From NCBI GenBank assembly GCA_026992075.1, contig JALXAM010000047.1:1-64000 (forward strand): a stretch of DNA of 64,000 nucleotides. Reading direction: 5' to 3'. Position 1 is the stretch's first letter. The number at the start of each line of letters is the position of its first letter. The DNA comes from Sedimenticola sp. Lineage in GTDB: Bacteria; Pseudomonadota; Gammaproteobacteria; Chromatiales; Chromatiaceae. Below the pieces are notes generated by a model. That model had not been told where the DNA came from. It saw nothing but the letters and a program-made list of their open reading frames with translations, and ran no database searches. This document shows, one piece after another, positions 18,293 through 30,175 of this stretch. Both the position numbers and the translations under genes were made by a program.

Positions 18293-18298
18293 TATAAT
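18293..18298 (+). promoter_or_regulatory. -10 box (TATAAT) of the secreted protein gene
   Basis: A consensus TATAAT lies 33 bases before the ATG at 18331 in the 95-bp gap between divergent genes. The -35 region is not near consensus. Confidence 0.5.
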
Positions 18299-18330
18299 CC
18301 GGTGTGAATCCCGCAAGCATCGGTCGATGA

Positions 18331-18834
18331 ATGGCAAGAACCCTGCCCCTGTTACTGCTTCTCTGCCTGCCCACGGCCCGTGCGGCGGATCTCGATGGCG
18401 CCAATGTGTTTCTCGACATGATGCGCTCCATGCTCAACATGTTCGAGATGATGCAGCTCTACCAGGACTTCAAGTCCGGGCGCGGCCTGCCCTCCTACCC
18501 GCCGCCACCCCCCGGCGCCTGGCCACGACCCGACAACGCAACCTTACCACCCTTTTCCCCGCAGAGCACCAGCCAGCTCGATGGTGCCTGGGCCAGCAAC
18601 AACAACCTGCTGTTCGCCATCAAGGACGGCCTCGGGCGCATCTACTGGGCCAGGGACAAATACCGCGACTTCAGGCTGGAGGTGTTGCCACCCAGGCTGC
18701 GTCTCACCGACACCAGCACAGGGCAGAGCGAGGAATTCGACATCGCCATCCAGGGCGACCGCATGGTGCTGCGGGACAAGCAGGGAAGGCTGGCGCTGTT
18801 CCGACGTCTACCACTGGACCGGAAACAACGCTGA
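18331..18834 (+). CDS. Secreted protein of unknown function
   Basis: 167 residues with a clear signal peptide (MARTLPLLLLLCLPTARA). The mature protein has a Met-rich helix (FLDMMRSMLNMFEMMQLY), a short proline-rich linker, and a C-terminal beta-rich domain (LDGAWASNNNLLFAIKDG, then RIYWARDKYRDFRLEVL). No family recognised. It is divergent from rsd, and its end overlaps the convergent TauE gene by 27 bases. Confidence 0.72.
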   Translation: MARTLPLLLLLCLPTARAADLDGANVFLDMMRSMLNMFEMMQLYQDFKSGRGLPSYPPPPPGAWPRPDNATLPPFSPQSTSQLDGAWASNNNLLFAIKDGLGRIYWARDKYRDFRLEVLPPRLRLTDTSTGQSEEFDIAIQGDRMVLRDKQGRLALFRRLPLDRKQR

Positions 18835-19616
18835 TCCCCAAAGCAATCGCACACCCACCGCCACCAGCACCAGGGCAAACAGCCGCCGCAGCATGGGCAC
18901 CGGCAGACGGTGGGCCAGCAAGGCCCCCACGGGGGCGGTGTAGACCGCCAGGGGCGCCATCACCAGTACTGCGGGCCAGTGCACGAAACCCCAGTCCCCG
19001 GAACGGGTCAGCCCTTGGCCAAACAGGATGAATCCCGCCGCCCCGGCGAGGGCGATGGGCAGGCCACAGGCGGCGGAGGTCCCCACCGCCCTCGGTAAGG
19101 CGGTCCCCCGCCAGGCCAGGTAGGGAACGGTCATGGTGCCGCCGCCGATCCCCACCAGGCCGGACACCAGGCCGATGAGGCTGCCCACCAGCCCAAGTTC
19201 TCCCCGCCCGGGCCTCCTTCCGGAAGGCTCGGGCCGGAAACCGCTGGCCATCTGCAGCGCCACCAATAACAGAAAGGCGCCGAACAACCCCTTGAGCCAA
19301 CCGGTACTCATCCGCGATGCCAGCCACGCGCCTCCCCAGGCTCCCACCATCAGGCCAGGAGTGAGCCAGAGGACCAAAGGCCAGTCCACCGCCCCGCGAC
19401 GACGATGGGCCAGGAGGGAGGCCAGGGATATGGGAACAATGGTGGCCAGGGAGGTGCCCACCGCCAGCTGCGCCAGGTGAACCGTTTCCAGGCCCTGCCA
19501 GTGGAAGAGGAACAGCAGCGCCGGCACCATCACCAGGCCGCCTCCCACCCCCATGAGCCCGGCCAGGAGGCCGGCCGCGACACCGGTCAGGGCGTAGCCC
19601 GCCACCAGCAGATCCA

Positions 19617-19617
<1 letters not shown>
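18808..19617 (-). CDS. TauE/SafE family membrane permease
   Basis: 269 residues with about eight hydrophobic segments and the duplicated family motif: GLLAGLMGVGGGLVMVPALL near the N-terminus and GLVSGLVGIGGGTMTVPYLA in the middle. Such proteins export sulfite, sulfoacetate or other small organic anions. Its ATG shares one base with the proB stop, which places it at the end of the obg-proB operon. The substrate is not predictable from context. Confidence 0.88.
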
Positions 19618-21835
<2,218 letters not shown>

Positions 21836-21994
21836 TCACGAATAACGCCGTGGGATGAACCAAGATCGAAGGCCGTGACCATCGACCGGCGGGCACGCTG
21901 CGCTTTGCCCGCCCTACCTGTCTCGCCACCGACAACACCGGTAGGATGGTCAAAGTCCGAAGGCCGCGACCATCAAACAGCCGACTCTCCAAAC

Positions 21995-22022
21995 AAAAAA
22001 GCCCCGCCGGCGTGGCGAGGCC
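21995..22022 (-). terminator. Rho-independent terminator of rplU-rpmA
   Basis: Read on the minus strand, GCCTCGCC pairs with GGCGGGGC over a five-base loop and is followed by TTTTTT. It lies 26 bases past the rpmA stop. The rest of 21812-21994 holds a diverged copy of the GGGCACGCTTCGC-type dispersed repeat around 21888-21915. Confidence 0.87.
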
Positions 22023-22047
22023 TTTGGCTGCCCGTTGCGGGGCGCGG

Positions 22048-22305
22048 TCAGGCGGGCACCACGCTCACGTACTTGCGGTTGCGAGGCCCCTTCTTCTCGA
22101 ACTTCACCACGCCGTCGGTGAGCGCATAGAGCGTGTGATCACGCCCGCAGCCCACGCCGGGACCGGCATGCACCCGGGTGCCCCGTTGGCGGATGATGAT
22201 GTTGCCCGCCTTCACCACCTGGCCTCCATAGCGCTTGACGCCGAGACGCTTGGATTCCGAGTCGCGCCCGTTGCGGCTGCTGCCGCCTGCCTTCTTGTGT
22301 GCCAT
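22048..22305 (-). CDS. rpmA: 50S ribosomal protein L27
   Basis: 85 residues, starting [20 protein letters not shown], the standard L27 N-terminus whose tail reaches the peptidyl-transferase centre. There is no extended N-terminal cleavage peptide as in Firmicutes. Co-transcribed with rplU. Confidence 0.97.
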   Translation of the reverse strand: MAHKKAGGSSRNGRDSESKRLGVKRYGGQVVKAGNIIIRQRGTRVHAGPGVGCGRDHTLYALTDGVVKFEKKGPRNRKYVSVVPA

Positions 22306-22317
22306 CTGTCTCTCTCC

Positions 22318-22629
22318 TCAGCCCGCGTTGATACCGGTGATCTCGAGTTCGGTGTACTGCTGGCGATGGCCCCGACGCTTGAGGTGGTGCTTGCGCCGCT
22401 TGAACTTGACGATGCTCACCTTGCGGCCCTTGCCGTGCGACTTCACGGTGGCGGTCACCGCCCCCTCCAGGTAAGGGGTGCCCACCTTCACGTCGTCACC
22501 ATCGGCCACCAGGAGAACCTTGTCCAGCTCGATGCTGGCTCCCTCGTCGGCATCGATCTTCTCCACCTTCAGGGTCATGCCCTCGCTCACGCGATACTGC
22601 TTGCCCCCGGTCTGAATCACGGCATACAT
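22318..22629 (-). CDS. rplU: 50S ribosomal protein L21
   Basis: 103 residues, starting [20 protein letters not shown] and ending with the [21 protein letters not shown] region typical of L21. It lies 12 bases upstream of rpmA on the same strand, and a strong sigma-70 promoter precedes it. Confidence 0.97.
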   Translation of the reverse strand: MYAVIQTGGKQYRVSEGMTLKVEKIDADEGASIELDKVLLVADGDDVKVGTPYLEGAVTATVKSHGKGRKVSIVKFKRRKHHLKRRGHRQQYTELEITGINAG

Positions 22630-22698
22630 TTTTGGGTGTCTCCGGAAAATCTTGGATTTCTGCTCACCGGGATCAGGCCCCGGATGGAAAGACGCGGA

Positions 22699-22727
22699 AT
22701 TCTACCCGCTGACCGGTCCAGGGTCAA
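22699..22727 (-). promoter_or_regulatory. Sigma-70 promoter of rplU-rpmA
   Basis: On the minus strand, TTGACC (22727-22722) is separated by 17 bases from TAGAAT (22704-22699), about 70 bases before the rplU ATG. Confidence 0.8.
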
Positions 22728-22729
22728 AT

Positions 22730-23212
22730 TCAACGCGCCTCGCCGCGACGACTGCCGAGCAGGAGCAGCAGCACCCCCACGGTGATGGCCGAGTCGGCCA
22801 GGTTGAAGGCGGGCCAGTGCCACTGCTGCCAGTGAAAGTCGAGAAAGTCGGTCACCCGGCCCAGCCGCAGACGGTCCACCAGGTTTCCCAGCGCCCCGCC
22901 CAGGACGAGGGACAACCCCAGGGCGGTGACCCCCTCGCCGGGCCGCAGCCGCCACAGCCAGACCACCAGCGCCACCGCCACCACCAGAGTGAGTCCCACG
23001 AAGAACCAGCGCTGCCAGCCGCCGGCGTCACTGAGAAAACTGAAGGCCGCGCCCTCGTTGAAGGTGAGCACCAGGTTGAAAAAGGAGGTTACCGGGCGCA
23101 CCTCGCCGGGCCGGAAGCTGTGCAGCATCCACCACTTGGTGAGCTGGTCGGCGAGGGCTGTCAACAGCGCCAGCAGCAACCAGCGAACTTTTTTCGATGG
23201 GTCAATGGCCAT
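22730..23212 (-). CDS. lspA: Lipoprotein signal peptidase (signal peptidase II)
   Basis: 160 residues with four membrane helices. The catalytic aspartates lie in GNLVDRLRLGRVTDFLDF and FNLADSAITVG, and FNEGAAFSFL is the conserved substrate-pocket segment. It removes signal peptides from prolipoproteins after lipid attachment. It normally follows ileS; here 226 bases of repeats intervene. Confidence 0.95.
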   Translation of the reverse strand: MAIDPSKKVRWLLLALLTALADQLTKWWMLHSFRPGEVRPVTSFFNLVLTFNEGAAFSFLSDAGGWQRWFFVGLTLVVAVALVVWLWRLRPGEGVTALGLSLVLGGALGNLVDRLRLGRVTDFLDFHWQQWHWPAFNLADSAITVGVLLLLLGSRRGEAR

Positions 23213-23225
23213 GTTTCCCCGAAAG

Positions 23226-23285
23226 GTGGGTCGGGCTTCAGCCCGATGCTCAACCGATGCCCTGTCGGACTGAAGTCCGACCTAC
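23226..23285. repeat. Dispersed inverted repeat, TCGGGCTTCAGCCCGA type
   Basis: Two diverged inverted copies of a TCGGGCTTCAGCCCGA-type hairpin. The same unit occurs at 46948-47003. It is a common non-coding repeat in environmental gammaproteobacteria. Confidence 0.7.
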
Positions 23286-23296
23286 AAAATTGGCCC

Positions 23297-23415
23297 TCAC
23301 CCCTAGCCCTCTCCCGCAAGCGGGAGAGGGGGACGGAGAGCGCTGCGCGCGGTTTGTTTGGACCTCACCCATGCCCTTGCTCCCCTCTCCCTCAGGGAGA
23401 GGGGCCGGGGGTGGG
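23297..23415. repeat. Dispersed repeat, paired CCTCTCCC hairpins
   Basis: Two oppositely oriented units built around CCCTCTCCC and GGGAGAGGG hairpins, separated by about 60 bases. Related units are at 41835-41870 and 47867-47998. No gene is present between lspA and ileS. Confidence 0.65.
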
Positions 23416-23438
23416 CGGATCCCAACGGAACACCCACC

Positions 23439-26243
23439 TCAGGCAAACCGCCGCCTCTCCCCCTCGCCTTCGACGTTATCCACGCAGCGTCCGCACAGCT
23501 CGGGATGTTCGGGGTTGCTCCCCACGTCCTCCCGGTGGTGCCAGCAACGCACGCATTTGGGATGCTCCGAGGGGCGCGCGGCCAGTTTCAGCCCCGCCAG
23601 CTCGGTTTCTTCCGCATCCGCGGCCTGCACCAGGGGCTGAACCTTCGCATAGGAGGTGATGAGTGCAAAACGGAGTTCGTCCTCCAGCTTCTCCAGGCTG
23701 TTGCGCAAGTCATCGTCGCAGTAGAGGGTGACCTCGGCATCCAGGGAGGAACCAATCTCTCCCGCCTTGCGCATCCGCTCCAGCACCCGGCTCACCTCGC
23801 CGCGCACCGCCAGCAGCCGCTGCCAGTCCTCGCCCTCCAGCCGGCGCTCCGCCTCCCCCTCCGGGAACTTGTGCCACCGCTGGGTGAAGACGAAGGGGTC
23901 CCGTTCGCCCGGCAGCTTCTCCCACGCCTCCTGGGCGGTGAAGCTGAGAATGGGCGCCAGCCAGCGCACCATCGCCTCGGCGATGTGGAAGATGGCGGTC
24001 TGGCAGGAGCGGCGCGCCAGGCTCTCCTTCTTGCAGGTGTACTGGCGGTCCTTGATCACATCGAGGTAGAAGCCGCCCAGCTCCACCACGCAGAACTGGG
24101 TCACCTTCTGGTAGATGAGGTGGAAGTTGTAGTCGCGGTAGGCATCCACCACCGCCTGTTGCAGCTTGCGCGCCTCGTCCAGGATCCAGCGGTCCAGCTC
24201 CACCATCTCAGCCGGTGCCACGGCGTCCTTTTCAGGATCGAAGTCGAACAGATTGGCCAGCAGGAAGCGCAGGGTGTTGCGCAGGCGGCGATAGGCGTCG
24301 GCCATGCGCTTGAGGATCTCGTCGGAGACCGCCATCTCGGCACGGTAGTCGGTGGCCGCCACCCAGAGGCGCACGATGTCGGCCCCCAGGCTCTTCATCA
24401 CCTTCTGCGGCTGCACCACGTTGCCCAGGGACTTGGACATCTTGCGCCCCTCGGCGTCCACGGTGAAGCCGTGGGTGAGGCAGGCTTTATAGGGCGCCTC
24501 GCCGGTCATGGCCACCGAGGTGAGCAGGGAGGACTGGAACCAGCCCCGGTGCTGGTCGGAGCCCTCCAGGTAGAGCTCGGCCGGCCGCTTCAGCTCCGGC
24601 CGGCGGTCGAGGACGCAGGCGTGGGTGACCCCGGAGTCGAACCAGACGTCCAGGGTGTCGGTGACCTTCTCGTACTGCGCCGCCTCCTCGCCCAGCAGCT
24701 CGGCGGGGTCGAGGTCGAACCAGGCGTCGATGCCCTCCTTCTCGATGCGCCGGGCCACCGCCTCGAACAGCTCCTGGGTGTGCGGGTGCAGCTCCCCGCT
24801 CTCGCGGTGGACGAAGAGGGTGATGGGCACGCCCCAGGTGCGCTGGCGCGAGATGCACCAGTCGGGGCGGTTCTCCACCATGCCGCGGATCCGCTCCCGG
24901 CCCCAGTCGGGCAGCCATTCCACCCGCTCGATCTCGGCCAAGGCGGCGTCGCGCAGGCCGTTCTGGTCCATGCTGATGAACCACTGGGGCGTGGCGCGGA
25001 AGATGATGGGGGTCTTGTGGCGCCAGCAGTGGGGGTAGCTGTGTTCCACCTTCTCCACCGCCAGCAGGACGCCCTTCTGCCGCAGCACCTCCACCACTTT
25101 TTCGTTGGCCTCGAAGACGTGCTGGCCGCCGAAGAGCGGCAGGTCGTCGCGGAAGCGGCCGTCGCCCAGCACCGGGTTGTCCACCTCGATGCCGTACTGC
25201 TGCCCCACCAGGTAGTCCTCCAGGCCGTGGCCGGGGGCGGTGTGCACGGCGCCGGTGCCGGCCTCCAGGGTGACGTGTTCGCCCAGGATCACCGGCACCT
25301 TGCGGTCATAGAAGGGGTGCAGCAGCTCCAGCCCTTCCAGGTCCTGGCCGCGGCAGTGGCCCAGCCGCACCGGGTTCTCCACCCCCCAGCGCGCCAGCGC
25401 CTGGTCGGCCAGCCCCTCGGCCAGCAGCAGCCGCTGGTCGCCGGCCTGCACCACCAGGTACTCCAGCTCCGGGTTGAGGGCCACCGCGCGGTTGGCCGGC
25501 AGGGTCCAGGGGGTGGTGGTCCAGATCACCACCGACAGGGGGCCTTCGCCAGCTTGCGCCATGTCGCACCGTTCCAGGAAGGCGGCCTCGTCCGCCACCG
25601 GAAAGCGCACGTCGATGGCCAGGGAGCGCTTGTCCAGGTAGTCCACCTCGGCCTCGGCCAGGGCCGAGCCGCAGTCGGTACACCAGTTCACCGGCTTGGA
25701 GCCCTTGTGCAGGTGGCCGGCCGCCACGATCCTGCCCAGGGAACGGACGATATCCGCCTCCTGCTGGAAGTTCATGGTGAGATAAGGGTTCTCCCAGTCG
25801 CCCAGCACCAGCAGCCGCTTGAAGTCGGCCTTCTGCCGCTCCACCTGGCTGCGAGCGTAGTCGCGGCAGGCCTGGCGGAACTGGCGCGGGCTCACCTTCT
25901 GTCCCGGCTTGCCCACCTTCTTCTCCACCTGGAGCTCGATGGGCAGGCCGTGGCAGTCCCAGCCGGGCACGTAGGGGGCGTCGTAGCCGTCCAGGGTGCG
26001 GCTCTTGACGATGATGTCCTTGAGCACCTTGTTCACCGCGTGGCCGATGTGGATGTCGCCATTGGCGTAGGGCGGGCCGTCGTGGAGGATGAACTTCTCG
26101 CAGCCGGCACGCGCTTCCCGGATGGCCTGGTAGAGCCCCTGGGCATCCCACCGCTTGAGCGCCTCGGGCTCGCGCTGGGCGAGGTTGCCGCGCATGGGGA
26201 AATCGGTCTTGGGCAGGTTGAGTGTGTCCTTGTACTTGCTCAC
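23439..26243 (-). CDS. ileS: Isoleucyl-tRNA synthetase
   Basis: 934 residues, the usual size for bacterial type IleRS. HIGH is at 65-68 in [18 protein letters not shown] at 601-605 in [10 protein letters not shown], and a C-terminal zinc site CVRCWHH...CGRC is present. The editing domain includes [15 protein letters not shown] large antisense frame covers most of the gene but is a shadow. It sits in the usual ribF-ileS-lspA order. Confidence 0.98.
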   Translation of the reverse strand: MSKYKDTLNLPKTDFPMRGNLAQREPEALKRWDAQGLYQAIREARAGCEKFILHDGPPYANGDIHIGHAVNKVLKDIIVKSRTLDGYDAPYVPGWDCHGLPIELQVEKKVGKPGQKVSPRQFRQACRDYARSQVERQKADFKRLLVLGDWENPYLTMNFQQEADIVRSLGRIVAAGHLHKGSKPVNWCTDCGSALAEAEVDYLDKRSLAIDVRFPVADEAAFLERCDMAQAGEGPLSVVIWTTTPWTLPANRAVALNPELEYLVVQAGDQRLLLAEGLADQALARWGVENPVRLGHCRGQDLEGLELLHPFYDRKVPVILGEHVTLEAGTGAVHTAPGHGLEDYLVGQQYGIEVDNPVLGDGRFRDDLPLFGGQHVFEANEKVVEVLRQKGVLLAVEKVEHSYPHCWRHKTPIIFRATPQWFISMDQNGLRDAALAEIERVEWLPDWGRERIRGMVENRPDWCISRQRTWGVPITLFVHRESGELHPHTQELFEAVARRIEKEGIDAWFDLDPAELLGEEAAQYEKVTDTLDVWFDSGVTHACVLDRRPELKRPAELYLEGSDQHRGWFQSSLLTSVAMTGEAPYKACLTHGFTVDAEGRKMSKSLGNVVQPQKVMKSLGADIVRLWVAATDYRAEMAVSDEILKRMADAYRRLRNTLRFLLANLFDFDPEKDAVAPAEMVELDRWILDEARKLQQAVVDAYRDYNFHLIYQKVTQFCVVELGGFYLDVIKDRQYTCKKESLARRSCQTAIFHIAEAMVRWLAPILSFTAQEAWEKLPGERDPFVFTQRWHKFPEGEAERRLEGEDWQRLLAVRGEVSRVLERMRKAGEIGSSLDAEVTLYCDDDLRNSLEKLEDELRFALITSYAKVQPLVQAADAEETELAGLKLAARPSEHPKCVRCWHHREDVGSNPEHPELCGRCVDNVEGEGERRRFA

Positions 26244-26276
26244 GGACTGGGTTTCCTGTGGCTGGGTTGTGGTGAA

Positions 26277-27227
26277 TCAGATAACGGCGGCGGCCGGTTG
26301 CAGGCCGTGGATGCGCCGCGCCTCGGCGGCGTCCAACTCGATCTGGCGCCGCAACTGGCCGAAGGAATCGAAGCGGCGCTCCTCACGGATGAAACGGGTG
26401 AAGGTGACCCCCACATGGGCACCATACACCTGGCGATCGAAGTCGAACAGGTGCACCTCCAACAGGGGCCTCTGGTCACCGCCCACGGTGGGACGGAAGC
26501 CAATGTTGGCCACCCCCGGTAGGTCGTCCGCTTCCAGCCCCTGCACGGTGACGGCGAACACCCCCTGCAACGGGCTCACGCGCCGGTGGAGGGGCACGTT
26601 CAGCGTGGGAAAGCCGATGGTGCGGCCCCGCTGGTGGCCGCGGCTGACCCGGCCAAAGATCTGGTAGGGACGCCCCAGGCAAGCTTCCGCAGTGGCAAGA
26701 TCTCCCGCCATCAGCGCTTCGCGGATGCGGGTGCTGCTGATGCGGCAGCCTTCCAGGCTCACCGTCTCCAGGCTCTCCACATCGAAACCATGTGCTGTTC
26801 CAGACTCTTTCAGCAAGGCGAAGTCGCCGCTGCGCTCTCGGCCGAAGCGGAAGTCGTCCCCCACGTAGAGATGGCGGACGGCCAGCCCTTCCACCAGCAC
26901 CGCTTGAATGAAATCATCGGGGCTCATGCCGGCCAGGGCGCGGGTGAACTCCAGCAACAGCACCCGGTCGATGCCGCAGCGCCGCACCTGTTCCAGCTTC
27001 TCGCGCAGGCGGGTGAGGCGGGCGGGCGCCTGCTGCGGCCGGAAGAATTCCATGGGTTGGGGCTCGAAGAGAATCACCGTGGCCGGCAGGCCGTGCTCTT
27101 CGGCCTTCTCCCTGAGCGCCGTGAACACCGCCTGGTGCCCCAGGTGGACGCCGTCGAAGTTGCCGATGGTGGCCACGCAGCCCCGGTGGCGGGGACGGAG
27201 GTTGTGCTTGCCGCGGATCAGCTCCAT
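26277..27227 (-). CDS. ribF: Bifunctional riboflavin kinase / FAD synthetase
   Basis: 316 residues. The N-terminal adenylyltransferase domain has GCVATIGNFDGVHLGHQAV and the ISSTRIREAL motif; the C-terminal kinase domain has RGRTIGFPTLNV and GVANIGFRPTVGG. The start at 27227 shares one base with the stop of the upstream secreted protein gene. It phosphorylates riboflavin to FMN and adenylates it to FAD. Confidence 0.96.
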   Translation of the reverse strand: MELIRGKHNLRPRHRGCVATIGNFDGVHLGHQAVFTALREKAEEHGLPATVILFEPQPMEFFRPQQAPARLTRLREKLEQVRRCGIDRVLLLEFTRALAGMSPDDFIQAVLVEGLAVRHLYVGDDFRFGRERSGDFALLKESGTAHGFDVESLETVSLEGCRISSTRIREALMAGDLATAEACLGRPYQIFGRVSRGHQRGRTIGFPTLNVPLHRRVSPLQGVFAVTVQGLEADDLPGVANIGFRPTVGGDQRPLLEVHLFDFDRQVYGAHVGVTFTRFIREERRFDSFGQLRRQIELDAAEARRIHGLQPAAAVI

Positions 27228-28168
27228 CACTCCATTCCACCTGCCAACTCGCCGACCTGGAATCCTACGCCAGCCGCCGCCGTGACCGGATCGCAATCGA
27301 TGGTTTCGGAGCCTGGCAGCTTGTTGCCGAACCAGGTGCCGGAGAGATTACCCTGCTCGTACCAGAGTCCGTTCAGGAACTGGGTGGAGGAGAGCACCAG
27401 CACTGCGGTACCACGCTCCTCACCCCCATGCTCGATCCAGTTGAGACGAAAAACGCGACCATCGGTGGTGCCGTAAACATACCCCTTGTCCAACTCGTAG
27501 CATCCCTCGACCCGATCACCCTTCACCTTCAGCAGCAGCGGGCCATAGTTGGTCTCGTAGACACCGTCGGGCGACACCTCGTCGGGCACTCGTTCGGCAA
27601 CCGGTTCCCCGTAAGCCTCCAGTTCGCTGATCTCGGTGAACAACTTGTGGCCGTGGTTGGATAACACCTCCACCTTCAGCCAGCGGGCCACCACCGGCCG
27701 CTGGAGCACCTTCTCGGCGCGGCCGAAGGGCTTGCCCATCACCACCGTGACGGGTGACCAGGGGCCAGCCGGAGAGGTGGTGGAGGCGGAAAACCGAACC
27801 TCCCTGGCCGAAATGCCGGGATACTGCATCTCGTCGTTGTCCCGGTTGTCCACCACCAGCCGGCGAATGCGGTAGGGCCGGTCCAGCTCGATGATGAAGC
27901 TGTCGGTATGTTCTCCTGAAAGCTGGTGCCGGCCGGAAGCCCAGTAGTCGCGCAAGCGGCCGTCGATGAGGGCATTGGCAGGAAACTGGATGTCGTACTG
28001 CCCGGAGTGGGCAAGAATGACCGCGCCCCGATCCAGGGTCAAAAGATCCTCCGAGGAAACACCCTCTCCTTTCACTGGCGGAAAACCGGCCAGAGCGAGT
28101 GTCGCCAGCAGTGGTAGGATCTTGCGCCGCATCACGAGGGATACTCTCCCGGTTCGAGAACCGGTCAT
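27227..28168 (-). CDS. Secreted protein with a discoidin/F5-8C-like domain
   Basis: 313 residues from the ATG at 28168, which follows AGGGGGTAA; a later ATG at 28132 (MRRKILPLLATLALAGFPP) would give a tighter signal peptide. Residues ~45-195 look like a galactose-binding-like fold: FPANALIDGRLRDYWASG, FIIELDRPYRIRRLVVDNRD, VARWLKVEVLSNHG, FTEISELEAYG. The remaining ~120 residues are beta-rich (KGDRVEGCYELDKGYVYG, GLWYEQGNLSGTWFGNKLPG), lipocalin-like. A carbohydrate or polymer ligand is possible but unproven. It is coupled between murJ and ribF. Confidence 0.75.
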   Translation of the reverse strand: MTGSRTGRVSLVMRRKILPLLATLALAGFPPVKGEGVSSEDLLTLDRGAVILAHSGQYDIQFPANALIDGRLRDYWASGRHQLSGEHTDSFIIELDRPYRIRRLVVDNRDNDEMQYPGISAREVRFSASTTSPAGPWSPVTVVMGKPFGRAEKVLQRPVVARWLKVEVLSNHGHKLFTEISELEAYGEPVAERVPDEVSPDGVYETNYGPLLLKVKGDRVEGCYELDKGYVYGTTDGRVFRLNWIEHGGEERGTAVLVLSSTQFLNGLWYEQGNLSGTWFGNKLPGSETIDCDPVTAAAGVGFQVGELAGGME

Positions 28169-28176
28169 TTTACCCC

Positions 28177-29721
28177 CTATCCCGGCTGCCTGCCCAGATC
28201 GCCAGGGCGCATCCCCAGCACCAGCAGAGTGAACAGGTAACTGCCGGCCCCCACCGACACCCACCAGCCGAGCTGCAGAGCCCGCTGCCAGAGACTCCAG
28301 TCCCGCCAGGTTTCCAGGGCAGGCGCCAGCAGCAGGAGCACTATGGCCATGACGCCACAACCAAGGATCACCTGGAACCAGAGCCGTTTCCAGGCAGCCG
28401 ATGGTGTGTAGACCCCCGCCTTGCGCAGTCCCCGGTAGAGCAAACCGGCGTTGACGAAGGCCGACAGGCTGGTGGCCAGCGCCAGCCCGGCATGCTGCAG
28501 TGGCAGGACGAGGGCCAGGTTGAACCCCATGTTCACCACCATGGCGATGATGCCGATCCTCACCGGGGTCCGGGTATCCTGGCGGGAGTAATACCCGGGC
28601 GCCAGCACCTTGATGAGAATGAAGGCGAGCAGGCCGGAGGCGTAGGCGACCAGGCTCTGGCGCGCCATCACCACGTCGTGGAAGTCGAACCGCTCGGAGA
28701 GAAACAGGGTGGCGATCATGGGCCCCGCCAGCACCGCCAGCCCCACCGCCGCCGGCAACCCGAAGATCACCGTGGTGCGCAACCCCCAATCCAGGGTGCG
28801 ACCGAAGGCCACCGGGTCCTTCGCCGCATGGCCACGTGACAGCGCCGGCAGAATGACGGTCCCCAGGGCCACCCCCAGCACTCCCTGGGGAAACTCCATC
28901 AACCGGTCGGAATAGTAGAGCCAGGAGATGCTACCGGTCTGCAGAAAAGAGGCGAGCACCGTATCCAGCAGCAGATTGATCTGCACCACCGAGACGGCGA
29001 ACAGCGCCGGCACCATCAGCTTGAGGATCCGCCCCACCCCTTCGTGATCACGCCGCACCCTGGGCCTGGGCAGCAGCTTCAACCGGTGCAGGAAGGGAAG
29101 CTGAAAGGTAAACTGTACCACCCCGGCGATGAGCACCCCCCAGGCCAGCGCCGTCACCGGTTCCGCCATCCAGGGCGAGAGCCAGAGTGCCGCGCCGATG
29201 AGACAGAGATTGAGCAGCACCGGGGTGAAGGCCGGCACCGCGAAACGGTTGTGGGCGTTGAGGATGCCACCGGCAAAGGCGGTGAGTGAGATGAAGAAGA
29301 GATAGGGAAAGGTGAGCTGCAGCATGGAGGCGGCCAGCGCCAGCTTCTCATCGGCGCCTTCGAGCACCCAACCGAAGGCGAACAGCGACACCACCAGGGG
29401 AGCCGCCACCACGCCCACCAGCGACACCACCAGGAGCACCAGCCCCAGAGTGCCCGCCACGTGGTCCACCAATCCCTTCAGATCCTCGTAGGAACGGGTC
29501 TCCTTGTACTCGGTGAGAACCGGCACGAAGGCGGTGGCGAAGGCACCCTCCCCAAAGAGGCGGCGCAGAAAGTTGGGAATGCGGAAAGCGACGAAGAAGG
29601 CGTCGGTGGCCGCGTCAGCACCGAACAGCCGGGCCAGCACCAGGTCGCGCACGAATCCCAGGATGCGTGACAACAGGGTGTTGCCACCCACCGTGGTGAG
29701 CGATTTGAAGAGCGAGGCCAG
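28177..29721 (-). CDS. murJ: Lipid II flippase MurJ
   Basis: 514 residues if begun at a CTG at 29721, which has AAGGAG seven bases upstream and gives the family-like start LASLFKSLTTVGGNTLLSRILGFVRD. The first conventional start is a GTG at 29691, which would drop ten residues of that conserved N-terminus and has no ribosome site of its own. There are about 13-14 membrane helices, with MurJ landmarks FRIPNFLRRLFGEGAFATAFVPV and SLTAFAGGILNAHNRFAVPA. It flips lipid II for peptidoglycan synthesis. Confidence 0.93.
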   Translation of the reverse strand: MASLFKSLTTVGGNTLLSRILGFVRDLVLARLFGADAATDAFFVAFRIPNFLRRLFGEGAFATAFVPVLTEYKETRSYEDLKGLVDHVAGTLGLVLLVVSLVGVVAAPLVVSLFAFGWVLEGADEKLALAASMLQLTFPYLFFISLTAFAGGILNAHNRFAVPAFTPVLLNLCLIGAALWLSPWMAEPVTALAWGVLIAGVVQFTFQLPFLHRLKLLPRPRVRRDHEGVGRILKLMVPALFAVSVVQINLLLDTVLASFLQTGSISWLYYSDRLMEFPQGVLGVALGTVILPALSRGHAAKDPVAFGRTLDWGLRTTVIFGLPAAVGLAVLAGPMIATLFLSERFDFHDVVMARQSLVAYASGLLAFILIKVLAPGYYSRQDTRTPVRIGIIAMVVNMGFNLALVLPLQHAGLALATSLSAFVNAGLLYRGLRKAGVYTPSAAWKRLWFQVILGCGVMAIVLLLLAPALETWRDWSLWQRALQLGWWVSVGAGSYLFTLLVLGMRPGDLGRQPG

Positions 29722-29779
29722 GGCGTTTCTCCTTGGTTTCCAGGCGCGGGAAAGGCGCTATTCTAGCGTCAATTTCCAG

Positions 29780-29808
29780 TTGACAGCGGCAATGCGCATC
29801 GCCATAAT
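29780..29808 (+). promoter_or_regulatory. Sigma-70 promoter of rpsT
   Basis: TTGACA (29780-29785), 17-base spacer, CATAAT (29803-29808), about 45 bases before the rpsT start and in the gap divergent from murJ. Confidence 0.82.
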
Positions 29809-29853
29809 TTCGCGTCTTTCCAGAGAACACCCGGATTTTCAGGAGCAGAACAG

Positions 29854-30117
29854 GTGGCAAACTCACCGCAAGCACGCAAGCGCGCCCGCCAGGCGGAGAA
29901 GCGGCGCAAGCACAATGCCAGCCGTCGCAGCATGATGCGCACCTATATCAAGAAGGTGGTCAAGGCCATCGAGTCGGGCGACCGCGAGGCCGCCGTGGCC
30001 GCCTACCAGGCCGCGGTGCCCATCATCGACCGCATGGCCAACAAGGGGCTGATCCACAAGAACAAGGCCGCGCGCCACAAGAGCCGCCTCAACGCGCACA
30101 TCAAGGCGATGTCCTGA
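29854..30117 (+). CDS. rpsT: 30S ribosomal protein S20
   Basis: 87 residues from a GTG at 29854, with AGGAG upstream. The start [20 protein letters not shown] and the rest ([29 protein letters not shown]) are standard S20. A non-AUG start is also typical of rpsT in E. coli, where it limits translation. Divergent from murJ, as in Pseudomonas. Confidence 0.97.
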   Translation: MANSPQARKRARQAEKRRKHNASRRSMMRTYIKKVVKAIESGDREAAVAAYQAAVPIIDRMANKGLIHKNKAARHKSRLNAHIKAMS

Positions 30118-30144
30118 CGGGTGCCACTACTCTCATCTACCAGG

Positions 30145-30175
30145 AAGCCGGCCTCGAGCCGGCTTTCTCTTTTCT
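30145..30175 (+). terminator. Rho-independent terminator of rpsT
   Basis: AAGCCGGC pairs with GCCGGCTT over a five-base loop and is followed by TCTCTTTTCT. It touches the end of the convergent sucD gene. Confidence 0.88.

Noticed and set aside
22630-22698. Possible leader riboswitch or L21-type autoregulatory RNA before rplU
   Set aside because: No convincing conserved fold could be drawn by eye.
23358-26522. 1054-codon plus-strand frame antisense to ileS
   Set aside because: It is a shadow of the GC-rich ileS coding sequence; the minus strand encodes a complete isoleucyl-tRNA synthetase with all motifs.
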